Assembly (NCBI GenBank): GCA_028696635.1
Contig: JAQVGR010000012.1
Location: 1-12,927 of the forward strand
Direction: 5' to 3'
DNA: 12,927 nucleotides
Source of the DNA: Candidatus Krumholzibacteriia bacterium
GTDB taxonomy: Bacteria > Krumholzibacteriota > Krumholzibacteriia > Krumholzibacteriales > Krumholzibacteriaceae
Below the pieces are notes generated by a model. The model was not told where the DNA came from. It made no database searches and saw only the letters and a program-made list of their open reading frames with translations. Below, piece by piece: positions 1 to 8,842 of the stretch (the stretch's first letter is position 1; each line of letters starts with the position of its first letter). A program made the position numbers and the translations under genes.

Positions 1-963
1 GTCGGGTTCCACCACCAGTCGATGCTGATCGCGGCGATCTGGCCCGAGGGGAAGGGGAACGTCGCGTACGGCGCCAACGTCGGCTCGAACCACACCTCGA
101 AGGCCCCCGATCAGGAGATCTGGTGCGGGGAGGGGTTCTTCTTCGGCCTCGGGATCAACGTCAAGTTCCCCTCGGACTTCACGAAGTCTCCGTACGGCCT
201 GATCGCGACCGCCGTCGACACGCTCCCCCAGAAGGTCGAGTTCCCCTTCTGCCTCATCAACAGGCCGACACGCACATTCGACGGAGTTTCTCCGGCATAC
301 AACGAGATCTTCCCCGGCTGGGTCCTCTCGGAGAACCTCTACGCGGTGCTGCGCAACGAGGGGAAGTACAAGAAGCGGAACAAGGCGAGGCGGACGCGGT
401 TCGTCTTCGACGTCTTCCGCGGGGAGATCGTCGAGATGATGGTCGACGCGAGGGACCGGCTGAAAAACGTCGACCGGAAGAAAAAGCTCTACACGGACGC
501 GGACATACCGGGCCTCGGCAAGAACGTCATGACACAGGAGAGCCGGATCAAGGGGATCGAGGTCTACGACTTCTTCATCGAGTACTTCGTTCTCCAGGGG
601 CTCGCGGCGCGTGTGCGCGCCCTGATCGCCGGCGGCGAGCGCGAGCGTGTCGTCTCCGTCTACGACGAGAAGACCCCGGACGCCGAATGGGAGTACCGGC
701 GTGGATTGCTCAGGTCCGAAGGGCTCGGCGGGCGGACGATCGGGGAGAACCTCGCCCGGCTCGCCGATATCCATGAGCGGATCGCCCGCGACACCGAGCG
801 ATCGAAGGAGCGAGACGACATCCGCGGAAGGAAGATCATACGGGACTACGCCGAGGCCAACACGCAGGCGGCCGACGACGGCTTCGTGAAGGAAACTTGG
901 GAGCGCGCCCGCGGGGCCAGGGCGGAGATGGAGGCCCTCGTCCGAGAGCTGGGCGGGGAGTAG
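1..963 (+). CDS. DUF4954-type left-handed beta-helix protein, 5' end missing
   Basis: The reading frame is open from base 1, so the gene starts before the window; the first ATG at 22 is internal. About 320 C-terminal residues are visible. The first 90 or so are rich in Gly, Asn and small residues (GKGNVAYGANVGSNHTSK, then GEGFFFGLGINVKFP), as in hexapeptide-repeat left-handed beta-helix proteins. I recall very similar stretches in the large DUF4954 proteins of Bacteroidetes and spirochaetes. The remaining 220 residues are charged and mostly helical, with many Arg, Lys and Glu, and match the long tail of that family as I remember it. No signal peptide can be judged. The family has no established function; its fold suggests an acyltransferase or nucleotidyltransferase-like sugar enzyme, which is inference. 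No strong terminator follows the TAG at 961-963. Family assignment is from memory of motifs, not a search. Confidence 0.72.
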   Translation, partial: VGFHHQSMLIAAIWPEGKGNVAYGANVGSNHTSKAPDQEIWCGEGFFFGLGINVKFPSDFTKSPYGLIATAVDTLPQKVEFPFCLINRPTRTFDGVSPAYNEIFPGWVLSENLYAVLRNEGKYKKRNKARRTRFVFDVFRGEIVEMMVDARDRLKNVDRKKKLYTDADIPGLGKNVMTQESRIKGIEVYDFFIEYFVLQGLAARVRALIAGGERERVVSVYDEKTPDAEWEYRRGLLRSEGLGGRTIGENLARLADIHERIARDTERSKERDDIRGRKIIRDYAEANTQAADDGFVKETWERARGARAEMEALVRELGGE

Positions 964-1117
964 TTCCCCTCGACCCGACCCCCTCCGGATCACCGTGGAA
1001 GGATTGACCGCGACCTCGAATCCGATCCTGTTCCGTCACCACGCCCCGAGCTCAACTTGTATTATTTCAAATTGTTACGGAGTCGGACAACCGGCGCATT
1101 TCCCGTTGAAAAGGCGC

Positions 1118-1147
1118 TTGACAGGAAGAGAGGAACAGGAATACTGT
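1118..1147 (+). promoter_or_regulatory. Candidate sigma70 promoter of perR-katG
   Basis: A perfect -35 TTGACA (1118-1123) is followed after 18 bp by TACTGT (1142-1147), which keeps the key T, A and final T of a -10 box but matches only 3 of 6 positions. Transcription would begin near 1154, giving a leader of about 30 nt before the GTG at 1185. The 221-bp gap 964-1184 is the most AT-rich stretch near this operon. I could not find a convincing PerR box; 1057-1071 matches about 9 of 14 defined positions of the Bacillus consensus, which is little better than chance in AT-rich DNA. Confidence 0.45.
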
Positions 1148-1184
1148 CTAGTTTAGTTATCGTTCTTATTTAGGAGTGATTGTT

Positions 1185-1653
1185 GTGAAGGTGCCGAATG
1201 AAGAGCTCCAGCGCCGATTGCGAAGGCTCAGGGAAGAACTCAGTGCCGCGGGGATTAAGCAGACCCATCAGCGCCTCGAGATCTTCCGCGAGGTCGCCGG
1301 CTCCGGGGACCACCCATGCGCGGAGACCGTGTATCGCGGGGTGCGCCGGCGCGTGCCCTCGATATCGCTCGACACGGTCTACCGCACGCTGTGGCTTCTG
1401 CTCGATCTCGGGCTGGTCGGCACGCTCGGCAGGTCCCGCGATCGGACGAGGTTCGACGCCGACACGAGGCCCCACCACCATTTCGTCTGCTCCCGCTGCG
1501 GGATGACGATGGATTTCTACAGCGAAGAATTCGACGGGCTCGGGCTGCCCGGCGGCGCCGGGGAGATCGGCAGCGCGCGGCGGGCGCGCGTCGAGATAGA
1601 GGGGATCTGCGCTGACTGTGCACGTTCGGACCGGAAAGAAAGGAGACGCAAAG

Positions 1654-1661
<8 letters not shown>
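1185..1661 (+). CDS. perR: PerR-type peroxide-sensing Fur family repressor
   Basis: A 158-residue Fur family protein: an N-terminal winged helix (about 1-85, with the DNA-recognition region SLDTVYRTL at 61-69) and a C-terminal metal-binding dimerisation domain. Aligned by eye with Bacillus subtilis PerR, every ligand lies at a constant offset of +6: H43, D91, H97, H99 and D110 match H37, D85, H91, H93 and D104, the Fe/Mn sensing site. C102, C105, C142 and C145 form the structural Zn site. Asp rather than Glu at the 104 position is the known mark of peroxide-sensing PerR over iron-sensing Fur. The start is GTG 1185: AGGAG at 1172-1176 lies 8 nt upstream, whereas GTG 1176 would overlap that AGGAG. 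The gene overlaps katG by 8 bp, so it likely represses katG and itself until peroxide oxidises the protein. Confidence 0.9.
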
Positions 1662-3846
<2,185 letters not shown>

Positions 3847-3871
3847 TCGCGGCCTGGATGCCTTGACCGGA

Positions 3872-3898
3872 CGCCGCGGGCTGTGCCGCCCGCCGGCG
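3872..3898. terminator. GC-rich hairpin after katG
   Basis: CGCC-GCGGGC (3872-3881) pairs with GCCCGC (3888-3893) and GGCG (3895-3898) around a 6-nt loop, with one bulged C at 3894. There is no T-tract after it on either strand, so it may be a transcript-end stabiliser rather than a true intrinsic terminator. It is the first of two hairpins between the convergent katG and ettA genes. Confidence 0.4.
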
Positions 3899-3912
3899 AT
3901 GCGTCGATAGAG

Positions 3913-3941
3913 GAACCCGGGGGGCCTCGCCCTCCGGGTTC
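3913..3941. terminator. Shared hairpin terminator between katG and ettA
   Basis: GAACCCGG (3913-3920) pairs perfectly with CCGGGTTC (3934-3941). The stem continues inward through one G-T position and three G-C pairs to a 5-nt loop, a 12-step stem on the + strand. It abuts the ettA stop codon (3941-3943 read on the - strand). No clear T-run follows on either side, so it is an atypical terminator, but its strength and its place between convergent genes suit two-way termination. Confidence 0.6.
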
Positions 3942-5626
3942 TAGCTTCTCGTCAGCGAGCGGTACCTGATCCGTTTCGGGATGTCGGCCGCCGCTCCGAG
4001 CCGCTCGCGCTTGTTCTTCTCGTAGTCGGAGAAGTTCCCCTCGAACCAGTGCGCCGTGCTGTTCCCCTCGAAGGCGAGGATGTGTGTCGCCACGCGGTCG
4101 AGGAACCAGCGGTCGTGGCTGATCACGACGGCGCACCCGCCGAAGCTCTCGAGGGCCTCCTCGAGGGCCCGGAGGGTGTTCACGTCGAGGTCGTTGGTCG
4201 GCTCGTCGAGCAGGATGACGTTGGCGCCGTCCTTGAGCACCATCGCGAGGTACACCCGGTTGCGCTCGCCGCCGGAGAGCTTGCCGACCTGCTTCGACTG
4301 GTCGGGGCCGGTGAAGTTGAACTTCGCCACGTATGCGCGCGAGTTCATCTCGCGCCTGCCGAGGGCGATCGTGTCCTCGCCCCCCGATATCTGCTCCCAG
4401 ACCGTCTTGCCCGGATCGAGAAGGTCGCGCGTCTGGTCGGCGTAGGCCAACCTGACCGTCTCGCCGATCCGGATCGTCCCCGAGTCCGGCTTCTCGAATC
4501 CCGTGATCAGACGGAACAGGGTGGTCTTCCCCGCGCCGTTCGCCCCGATCACCCCGACGATCCCGCCGGGGGGGAGCGAAAAGCTCAGGTCCTCGAAGAT
4601 GACCCTCCCGTCGTAGACCTTCGAGACCTTCTCCGCCTGTATCACCACCCCGCCGAGCCGCGGTCCGGGGGGGATATAGAGCTCGAGGTCCTTCTCGCGC
4701 TGCTCGGCCTTCTCGCCGAGCAGATCCTCGTACGCGTTGATCCGCGCCTTCGACTTCGCCTGCCGCGCCTTCGGCGACATGCGGATCCACTCGAGCTCGC
4801 GCTGGAGCGTCTTGCGGCGCTGCGACTCCTGCTTCTGCTCGACGGAGAGCAGGTTCTGCTTCTGCTCGAGCCACGAGGAGTAGTTCCCCTTCCAGGGGAT
4901 CCCCTCGCCGCGGTCGAGCTCGAGGATCCACCCCGCCACGTTGTCGAGGAAGTACCGGTCGTGCGTGACGGCGATCACCGTGCCGGGGTACTCCTGCAGA
5001 TGGTGTTCGAGCCAGGCGACCGTCTCCGCGTCGAGATGGTTGGTCGGCTCGTCGAGCAGGAGGATGTCGGGCCTGCGCAGCAGCAGGCGGCAGAGCGCCA
5101 CGCGCCGCTTCTCGCCCCCCGAGATGTTCCCGATCTTCATCTCCGGCGGCGGGCACCTGAGCGCATCCATCGCCATCTCGAGGCGCGAGTCGAGGTCCCA
5201 GGCGTCCAGCGCGTCGATACGCTCCTGTATCTTTCCCTGCTTCTCGAGCAGCGAGTTCATCTCGTCGTCTTCCATCGGCTCGGCGAACCTCGCGCTGATC
5301 TCGTTGAACTCCCGCAGCAGCGCGGCCGTCTCGCTCACGCCCTCCTCGACTATCTCGCGCACCGTCTTCTTGCCGTCGAGCTGCGGCTCCTGCTCGAGGA
5401 ATCCGACCGTGTGCCCCGGCGAGAGGATCGTCCGGCCGTTGAACTCGGTGTCCACGCCGGCGAGGATCCGCAGGAGCGTGCTCTTCCCCGAGCCGTTGAG
5501 TCCGATCACGCCTATCTTCGCCCCGTAGAAGTACGAGAGCGAGATGTCCTTGAGGACCTGCTTCGTGTTGTGGAACTTGCTCACCCGCATCATCGTGTAG
5601 ATTATCTTGTTCGGCTCGGCGCTCAT
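3941..5626 (-). CDS. ettA: Energy-dependent translational throttle EttA (ABC-F ATPase)
   Basis: A 561-residue protein with two ABC ATPase domains and no membrane segments, as in the ABC-F family that binds the ribosomal E site. Domain 1 has Walker A GLNGSGKST (42-50), signature SGGE (169-172) and Walker B with catalytic E193. Domain 2 has Walker A GANGAGKTT (361-369), signature SGGE (451-454) and E475. Between them lies a long charged helical linker (about 243-322) ending in the EttA-like IPPGPRLG. Stretches such as YFLDNVAGWILELDRGEG and GNYSSWLEQK are nearly identical to E. coli EttA, which separates it from Uup or YheS. EttA tunes the first peptide-bond step to the ATP/ADP ratio. The start is supported by an AAGGAG a few bases upstream of the ATG at 5626. 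The gene is monocistronic, convergent with katG and divergent from the antiporter gene. Confidence 0.96.
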   Translation of the reverse strand: MSAEPNKIIYTMMRVSKFHNTKQVLKDISLSYFYGAKIGVIGLNGSGKSTLLRILAGVDTEFNGRTILSPGHTVGFLEQEPQLDGKKTVREIVEEGVSETAALLREFNEISARFAEPMEDDEMNSLLEKQGKIQERIDALDAWDLDSRLEMAMDALRCPPPEMKIGNISGGEKRRVALCRLLLRRPDILLLDEPTNHLDAETVAWLEHHLQEYPGTVIAVTHDRYFLDNVAGWILELDRGEGIPWKGNYSSWLEQKQNLLSVEQKQESQRRKTLQRELEWIRMSPKARQAKSKARINAYEDLLGEKAEQREKDLELYIPPGPRLGGVVIQAEKVSKVYDGRVIFEDLSFSLPPGGIVGVIGANGAGKTTLFRLITGFEKPDSGTIRIGETVRLAYADQTRDLLDPGKTVWEQISGGEDTIALGRREMNSRAYVAKFNFTGPDQSKQVGKLSGGERNRVYLAMVLKDGANVILLDEPTNDLDVNTLRALEEALESFGGCAVVISHDRWFLDRVATHILAFEGNSTAHWFEGNFSDYEKNKRERLGAAADIPKRIRYRSLTRS

Positions 5627-5725
5627 CGCTCTCCTTCGGACACTCGTCCCGTCACGATCACCCCGGTCCCTGACTGGCAGGCGCTCATCTTACTGCACCG
5701 GGGGAAGGAGAGACAAGCGTCTCGA

Positions 5726-5754
5726 GAAATACGGCATATAACGTTTAATAACAA
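5726..5754 (-). promoter_or_regulatory. Weak candidate promoter for ettA
   Basis: Read on the - strand, TTGTTA (5754-5749, 4 of 6 to -35) and TATTTC (5731-5726, 3 of 6 to -10) are separated by 17 bp in the only AT-rich part of this divergent gap. The resulting leader would be about 90-95 nt. Other AT-rich hexamers nearby could serve as well, so the exact boxes are uncertain. Confidence 0.3.
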
Positions 5755-5762
5755 TGTGTTAT
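5748..5762. promoter_or_regulatory. 15-bp palindrome, possible operator
   Basis: ATAACA-ATG-TGTTAT is a perfect 6-3-6 inverted repeat. It overlaps the candidate ettA -35 box and lies in the divergent gap between ettA and the antiporter gene, the usual place for a repressor site. No regulator in the window has a known matching site. Confidence 0.35.
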
Positions 5763-5801
5763 AAGTCGATGTCCGGCCCGCCGCGCTGCTGATTTCAGTC
5801 A

Positions 5802-5816
5802 CGCGGCAAAGCCGCG
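5802..5816. promoter_or_regulatory. 15-bp GC palindrome just upstream of the antiporter -10 box
   Basis: CGCGGC-AAA-GCCGCG is a perfect 6-3-6 inverted repeat ending 6 bp before TATAAT. It occupies the spacer and -35 region where a recognisable TTGACA-like box is missing. It could be an operator or activator site, or a small hairpin; nothing else in the window repeats it. Confidence 0.35.
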
Positions 5817-5822
5817 ACACGG

Positions 5823-5828
5823 TATAAT
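5823..5828 (+). promoter_or_regulatory. Perfect -10 box for the antiporter gene
   Basis: TATAAT stands alone in GC-rich DNA, 52 bp before the chosen start at 5881, giving a leader of about 45 nt. I see no good -35 box 16-18 bp upstream, so the promoter may depend on an activator or on the adjoining palindrome. Confidence 0.5.
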
Positions 5829-5880
5829 GGCCGGGGGTCAGGCCGCGCGCGTGCGGCCCGTTCGAAACGGAAGGCGGGCG

Positions 5881-6840
5881 ATGCTGCCGATCGCAGGATT
5901 GATCGCTGGGTTCGTGCTGATCGTCAAGGGAGCCGACTGGCTCATCGCAGGCTCTTCATCGCTTGCGCGGCGCCTGCGGGTGAGCGATTACTTCATCGGG
6001 TTGACCGTTGTGGCGTTCGGAACATCCATGCCCGAGCTCTCCGTCAATCTCTACGCCGGGGTCACGGGGAGCGCTGATATCGCGATCGGCAACATCATCG
6101 GCAGCAACATATTCAACATCTGGGTCATCCTCGGGATCGCGTCCTGTATCTGGCCCCTCGCCATAACGAAGAGCACTGTATGGAAGGAAATCCCCTTCAG
6201 CCTCCTCGCCGCCGTGCTGCTCGGCGCGGTGGCGAACGACGCGCTCTTCGAGGGGGCGGAACGGTCGACGATAGGCCGCATCGATGCCTTCGTGCTCCTC
6301 TCCCTGTTCATCATCTTCATATATTACCTCATCAGCGGTTGCCGAAGCTCCGAGGAGCCCGGCGATCCGGACACCGTCGGGGCGCTGAGCAATCGCCGAA
6401 CGCTCATGCTCATCGGCGCGGGCCTGGCAGGGCTCGTCGTCGGCAGCAGATTGGTGGTCGACGGAGCGCAGTATGCCGCGATGAAGCTCGGCGTCAGCGA
6501 GACCTTCATCGGACTGACTATAGTGGGCGCCGGCACCTCGGCGCCGGAGCTTGCAACCTCCGTCATGGCCGCCTATCGCCGCAACGCGGACATCGCCGTC
6601 GGGAACATCGTCGGATCGAACATATTCAACGTTTTCTTCATCCTCGGCGTTACGGGACTGATCCGGCCCCTCCCGGTGGACTCGCGCGTCAACGCCGATA
6701 TCCTCGCTCTCGTCGCGGCAAGCCTGCTGCTGTTTTTCTTCATGTTCATGGGCAGGCGGCACCTGATCGACCGATGGAAGGGGCTCGCCTTTCTCGCGAT
6801 GTACGCCGCGTATCTCGTGTTCCTCGTCGGGAGAGGATGA
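5881..6840 (+). CDS. Calcium/sodium antiporter, CaCA family (YrbG-like)
   Basis: A 319-residue inner-membrane protein with about ten hydrophobic segments and the two inverted alpha-repeats that define Na+/Ca2+ exchangers. Repeat 1 runs from about 38 to 80, with GTSMPE (E52) and GNIIGSNIFN. Repeat 2 runs from about 209 to 250, with GTSAPE (E223) and GNIVGSNIFN. The two glutamates coordinate the transported cation in known structures. The family exchanges sodium or protons for calcium. A hydrophilic loop (about 152-172) joins the halves. I chose ATG 5881 because GGAAGG lies 6 nt upstream; the earlier in-frame ATG at 5827 is part of the TATAAT box and would add an arginine-rich stretch the family lacks. 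The gene is alone on this strand and ends 13 bp from the permease gene facing it. Ion specificity cannot be told from sequence. Confidence 0.92.
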   Translation: MLPIAGLIAGFVLIVKGADWLIAGSSSLARRLRVSDYFIGLTVVAFGTSMPELSVNLYAGVTGSADIAIGNIIGSNIFNIWVILGIASCIWPLAITKSTVWKEIPFSLLAAVLLGAVANDALFEGAERSTIGRIDAFVLLSLFIIFIYYLISGCRSSEEPGDPDTVGALSNRRTLMLIGAGLAGLVVGSRLVVDGAQYAAMKLGVSETFIGLTIVGAGTSAPELATSVMAAYRRNADIAVGNIVGSNIFNVFFILGVTGLIRPLPVDSRVNADILALVAASLLLFFFMFMGRRHLIDRWKGLAFLAMYAAYLVFLVGRG

Positions 6841-6853
6841 CGCGTGCGCCCTA

Positions 6854-8623
6854 TCAGAACGGCCAGAGCAGCGGGATGAGAAGCACGGCGACCCCCCAGA
6901 AGAGAAGGTTGAGCGGGGCGCCGATGCGGGTGAAATCGGCGAAGCGGTATCCGCCCGGCGCGTAGACCATCGTGTTGGTCTGATACCCGATCGGGGTGGC
7001 GAAGCTGGTGGAGGCGGCGAAGGTGATCGCCACGAGGAACGGGCGCGGATCGACCCGCATGGCCGCCGCGAGCGACAGGGCAACGGGAGCGAGCAGCACC
7101 GCCGTCGCGTTGTTCGACATCGTCTCGGTCAGCACCGCCGTCACGAGGTAGAGGACGGCGAGGACGGCCAGCGGGCCGGCGCCGGCGAAGGCCCCGAGCG
7201 TCGCCTCGGAGAGGAACCGCGCGGCGCCGCTGCGCTCCATCGCCAGACCGAGGGGTATGATGCCGCCGAGCAGGAATATCACTCTCCAGTCGATCGCCTT
7301 GTACGCCTCCTCCATCGTGATGCATCCGGCCATCACCATTCCCACCGCGCCGACCAGCGCGGCGGTGAAGATCGGCACGATGCGAAGCGCCGCGGCGAGG
7401 ACGACGGCGAGCATCACAAGCAGCGCCGCGATCGCCCGGTCCTTCCTGATATACAGCTCGGTCAGCTCACCCATCACGATCAGCTCGCTCGACCTCATCA
7501 GGCGGGAGACCCCTTCCGGGTCTCCCTGCAGAAGCAGGGTGTCTCCGCTCCTCAACCGCACATCCGACAGGCGCTCCCTGAGCACGTGGCCCCGCCGCTG
7601 TATCGCCAGCGCAACGCTCCCGAATCGTCTGGCGAAATCCGATGTCTTCAGGGTCTTCCCCGACAGGCTCGAACGGGGCGGCACGAAGACCTCGAACAGC
7701 CTGACCTCGTCCGAGCTGAGCTTCTCGTCGCTGACCGTGACGTCGGGCCTCATCTCCAGCCCGTGGGCGTCCGCCAGCTTGATTATCGCGTCCACGTTGC
7801 CGTGGAGCAGGAGGATGTCTCCCTCCTCGATCTTCGTTCCCCGGGGAAGCCATCTCTCGCTCTCGTCCCTGACAAGTGTGTTCAGGCTGACCTGTCCATC
7901 CGAGCCCGCCTCGCTCCGTTCCCACGTCGATCCGATCAGGGATGAGCGCTCCCCGACGCGCAGCTCCGCCAGGTAGTCCGAGAGACGGTACTTGTCGACC
8001 TTCTGCTCGCCGCTCTCGCGGACGGGGAGGATCCGACGAGTCATGAAGACGAGGTAGAGGATGCCGACGCCCGACATGGCCAGCCCCAGCGGGGCGAACT
8101 CGAACAGCCCGAACGATCCCACTCCCTTCTCGACGGCGAACGAATTGATCAGGATGTTGGTCGATGTTCCGATGAGCGTGCACACCCCGCCGAACTGGCT
8201 GGCGAAAGAGAGCGGGATGAGCACGTGCGACGGCGCCATCTTCCGCGCGTTCGCGAGGACCACCGCGATGGGGATGAATATCGCCACGGTCGCCGTGTTG
8301 ACGAGGAACGCGGAGAGCACGGCGATGGCTATACAGAGGACGAGCAGCAGCCGCGATTCCGAGGTTCCGGCGAGCTTGTCGAGGTGATTCGCCAGCCATT
8401 GCACGAGCCCCGTGTGCATCAGGCCGGCGCTGAGGACGAACATCGCGGCGACCGTCCCCGTCGCCGGACTGGCGAACCCGGACAGCGATTCCCCCGGCTC
8501 GATCATCCGGAAGACGACCAGGACGGCGAGCACGCACAGGGCTATCAGGTCGACCCGCAGCCTGCCGGTCATGAACAGGACCATCGCTCCGGCGACGACC
8601 GCGAGAACGGGGAAGGGGCTCAT
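6854..8623 (-). CDS. SLC13-type permease with two internal RCK_C (TrkA-C) domains
   Basis: A 589-residue inner-membrane protein of the DASS/SLC13 (ArsB/NhaD-like) superfamily. Hydrophobic segments at about 1-195 and 393-588 flank a soluble block holding two TrkA-C/RCK_C domains (about 211-293 and 302-386), each with a conserved gDiLLLhG or GDtLLLqG strand. The duplicated transport motifs are FLVNTATVAIF (106-116) with GTSTNILIN, and TETMSNNATAVLL (499-511) with GYQTNTMVY; these correspond to the SNT-type substrate and sodium sites of VcINDY. Relatives carry dicarboxylates, sulfate or other anions with sodium; the substrate here is unknown. I chose ATG 8623 because it begins the family-like N-terminus. 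An in-frame ATG at 8665 is possible. Neither has a Shine-Dalgarno sequence, but TATAGT lies 7 nt upstream of 8623. The reading frame stays open far beyond, antisense to the next genes, by chance. Confidence 0.9.
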   Translation of the reverse strand: MSPFPVLAVVAGAMVLFMTGRLRVDLIALCVLAVLVVFRMIEPGESLSGFASPATGTVAAMFVLSAGLMHTGLVQWLANHLDKLAGTSESRLLLVLCIAIAVLSAFLVNTATVAIFIPIAVVLANARKMAPSHVLIPLSFASQFGGVCTLIGTSTNILINSFAVEKGVGSFGLFEFAPLGLAMSGVGILYLVFMTRRILPVRESGEQKVDKYRLSDYLAELRVGERSSLIGSTWERSEAGSDGQVSLNTLVRDESERWLPRGTKIEEGDILLLHGNVDAIIKLADAHGLEMRPDVTVSDEKLSSDEVRLFEVFVPPRSSLSGKTLKTSDFARRFGSVALAIQRRGHVLRERLSDVRLRSGDTLLLQGDPEGVSRLMRSSELIVMGELTELYIRKDRAIAALLVMLAVVLAAALRIVPIFTAALVGAVGMVMAGCITMEEAYKAIDWRVIFLLGGIIPLGLAMERSGAARFLSEATLGAFAGAGPLAVLAVLYLVTAVLTETMSNNATAVLLAPVALSLAAAMRVDPRPFLVAITFAASTSFATPIGYQTNTMVYAPGGYRFADFTRIGAPLNLLFWGVAVLLIPLLWPF

Positions 8624-8630
8624 TACGGGC

Positions 8631-8636
8631 ACTATA
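8631..8636 (-). promoter_or_regulatory. -10-like TATAGT directly before the permease ATG (leaderless candidate)
   Basis: On the - strand, TATAGT (8636-8631, 5 of 6 to consensus) is followed by 7 nt and then the ATG at 8623. A start site 7 nt downstream of a -10 box would fall at or next to the A of the ATG, giving a leaderless mRNA. The absence of any Shine-Dalgarno sequence supports this. No clear -35 is present. Confidence 0.45.
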
Positions 8637-8708
8637 CGCCACGCCGCCCCGGCGCTCCAGAACATTTGACAGGGCGGCCGTCGATCCCGAATGAGATGGA
8701 TAACGATG

Positions 8709-8750
8709 CAGGCAAAAACCGTCTTTCCCTTTTCGGTGAACTTTCGCCTG
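8709..8750. other. Nested inverted repeats in the divergent gap
   Basis: CAGGC (8709-8713) pairs with GCCTG (8746-8750), and inside it ACCG (8718-8721) pairs with CGGT (8734-8737), around a T-rich loop. It lies between the permease and glycosyltransferase genes. It is too interrupted for a terminator; it may be regulatory or chance. Nothing else but the promoter candidates is visible in 8624-8842. Confidence 0.25.
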
Positions 8751-8824
8751 AAAAAATGTATCATGCGACGGTGCGGCGGAGGGTTCCTCCTGGCCGGTCC
8801 GGAGCCGCTGTCGACGTATCGGGA

Positions 8825-8830
8825 TATAAT
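8825..8830 (+). promoter_or_regulatory. Perfect -10 box close to the glycosyltransferase start
   Basis: TATAAT lies only 12 nt before the ATG at 8843. Transcription from it would leave a leader of about 5-7 nt and cut off the AAGGA at 8833-8837. Either the mRNA is nearly leaderless, or this hexamer is not used and transcription begins further up; GTGAAC (8736-8741) and TATCAT (8759-8764), 17 bp apart, are a weaker pair. Confidence 0.45.
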
Positions 8831-8842
8831 GTAAGGATATAT

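Noticed and set aside
1057..1071. Possible PerR box upstream of perR
   Set aside because: Only about 9 of 14 defined positions match and the two arms are not truly symmetrical; expected by chance in AT-rich sequence.
1618..1653. Upstream ATG that would lengthen KatG by 12 residues
   Set aside because: No ribosome site precedes it, while ATG 1654 has AGGAG 8 nt upstream and gives the usual N-terminus.
4049..5764. Long + strand open frame of about 570 codons opposite ettA
   Set aside because: It is an antisense shadow of ettA, with Leu/Arg/Val-rich low-complexity sequence and no motif.
8666..8671. Perfect TTGACA on the + strand in the permease-glycosyltransferase gap
   Set aside because: No -10-like hexamer lies 16-19 bp downstream, so it is probably not a promoter.
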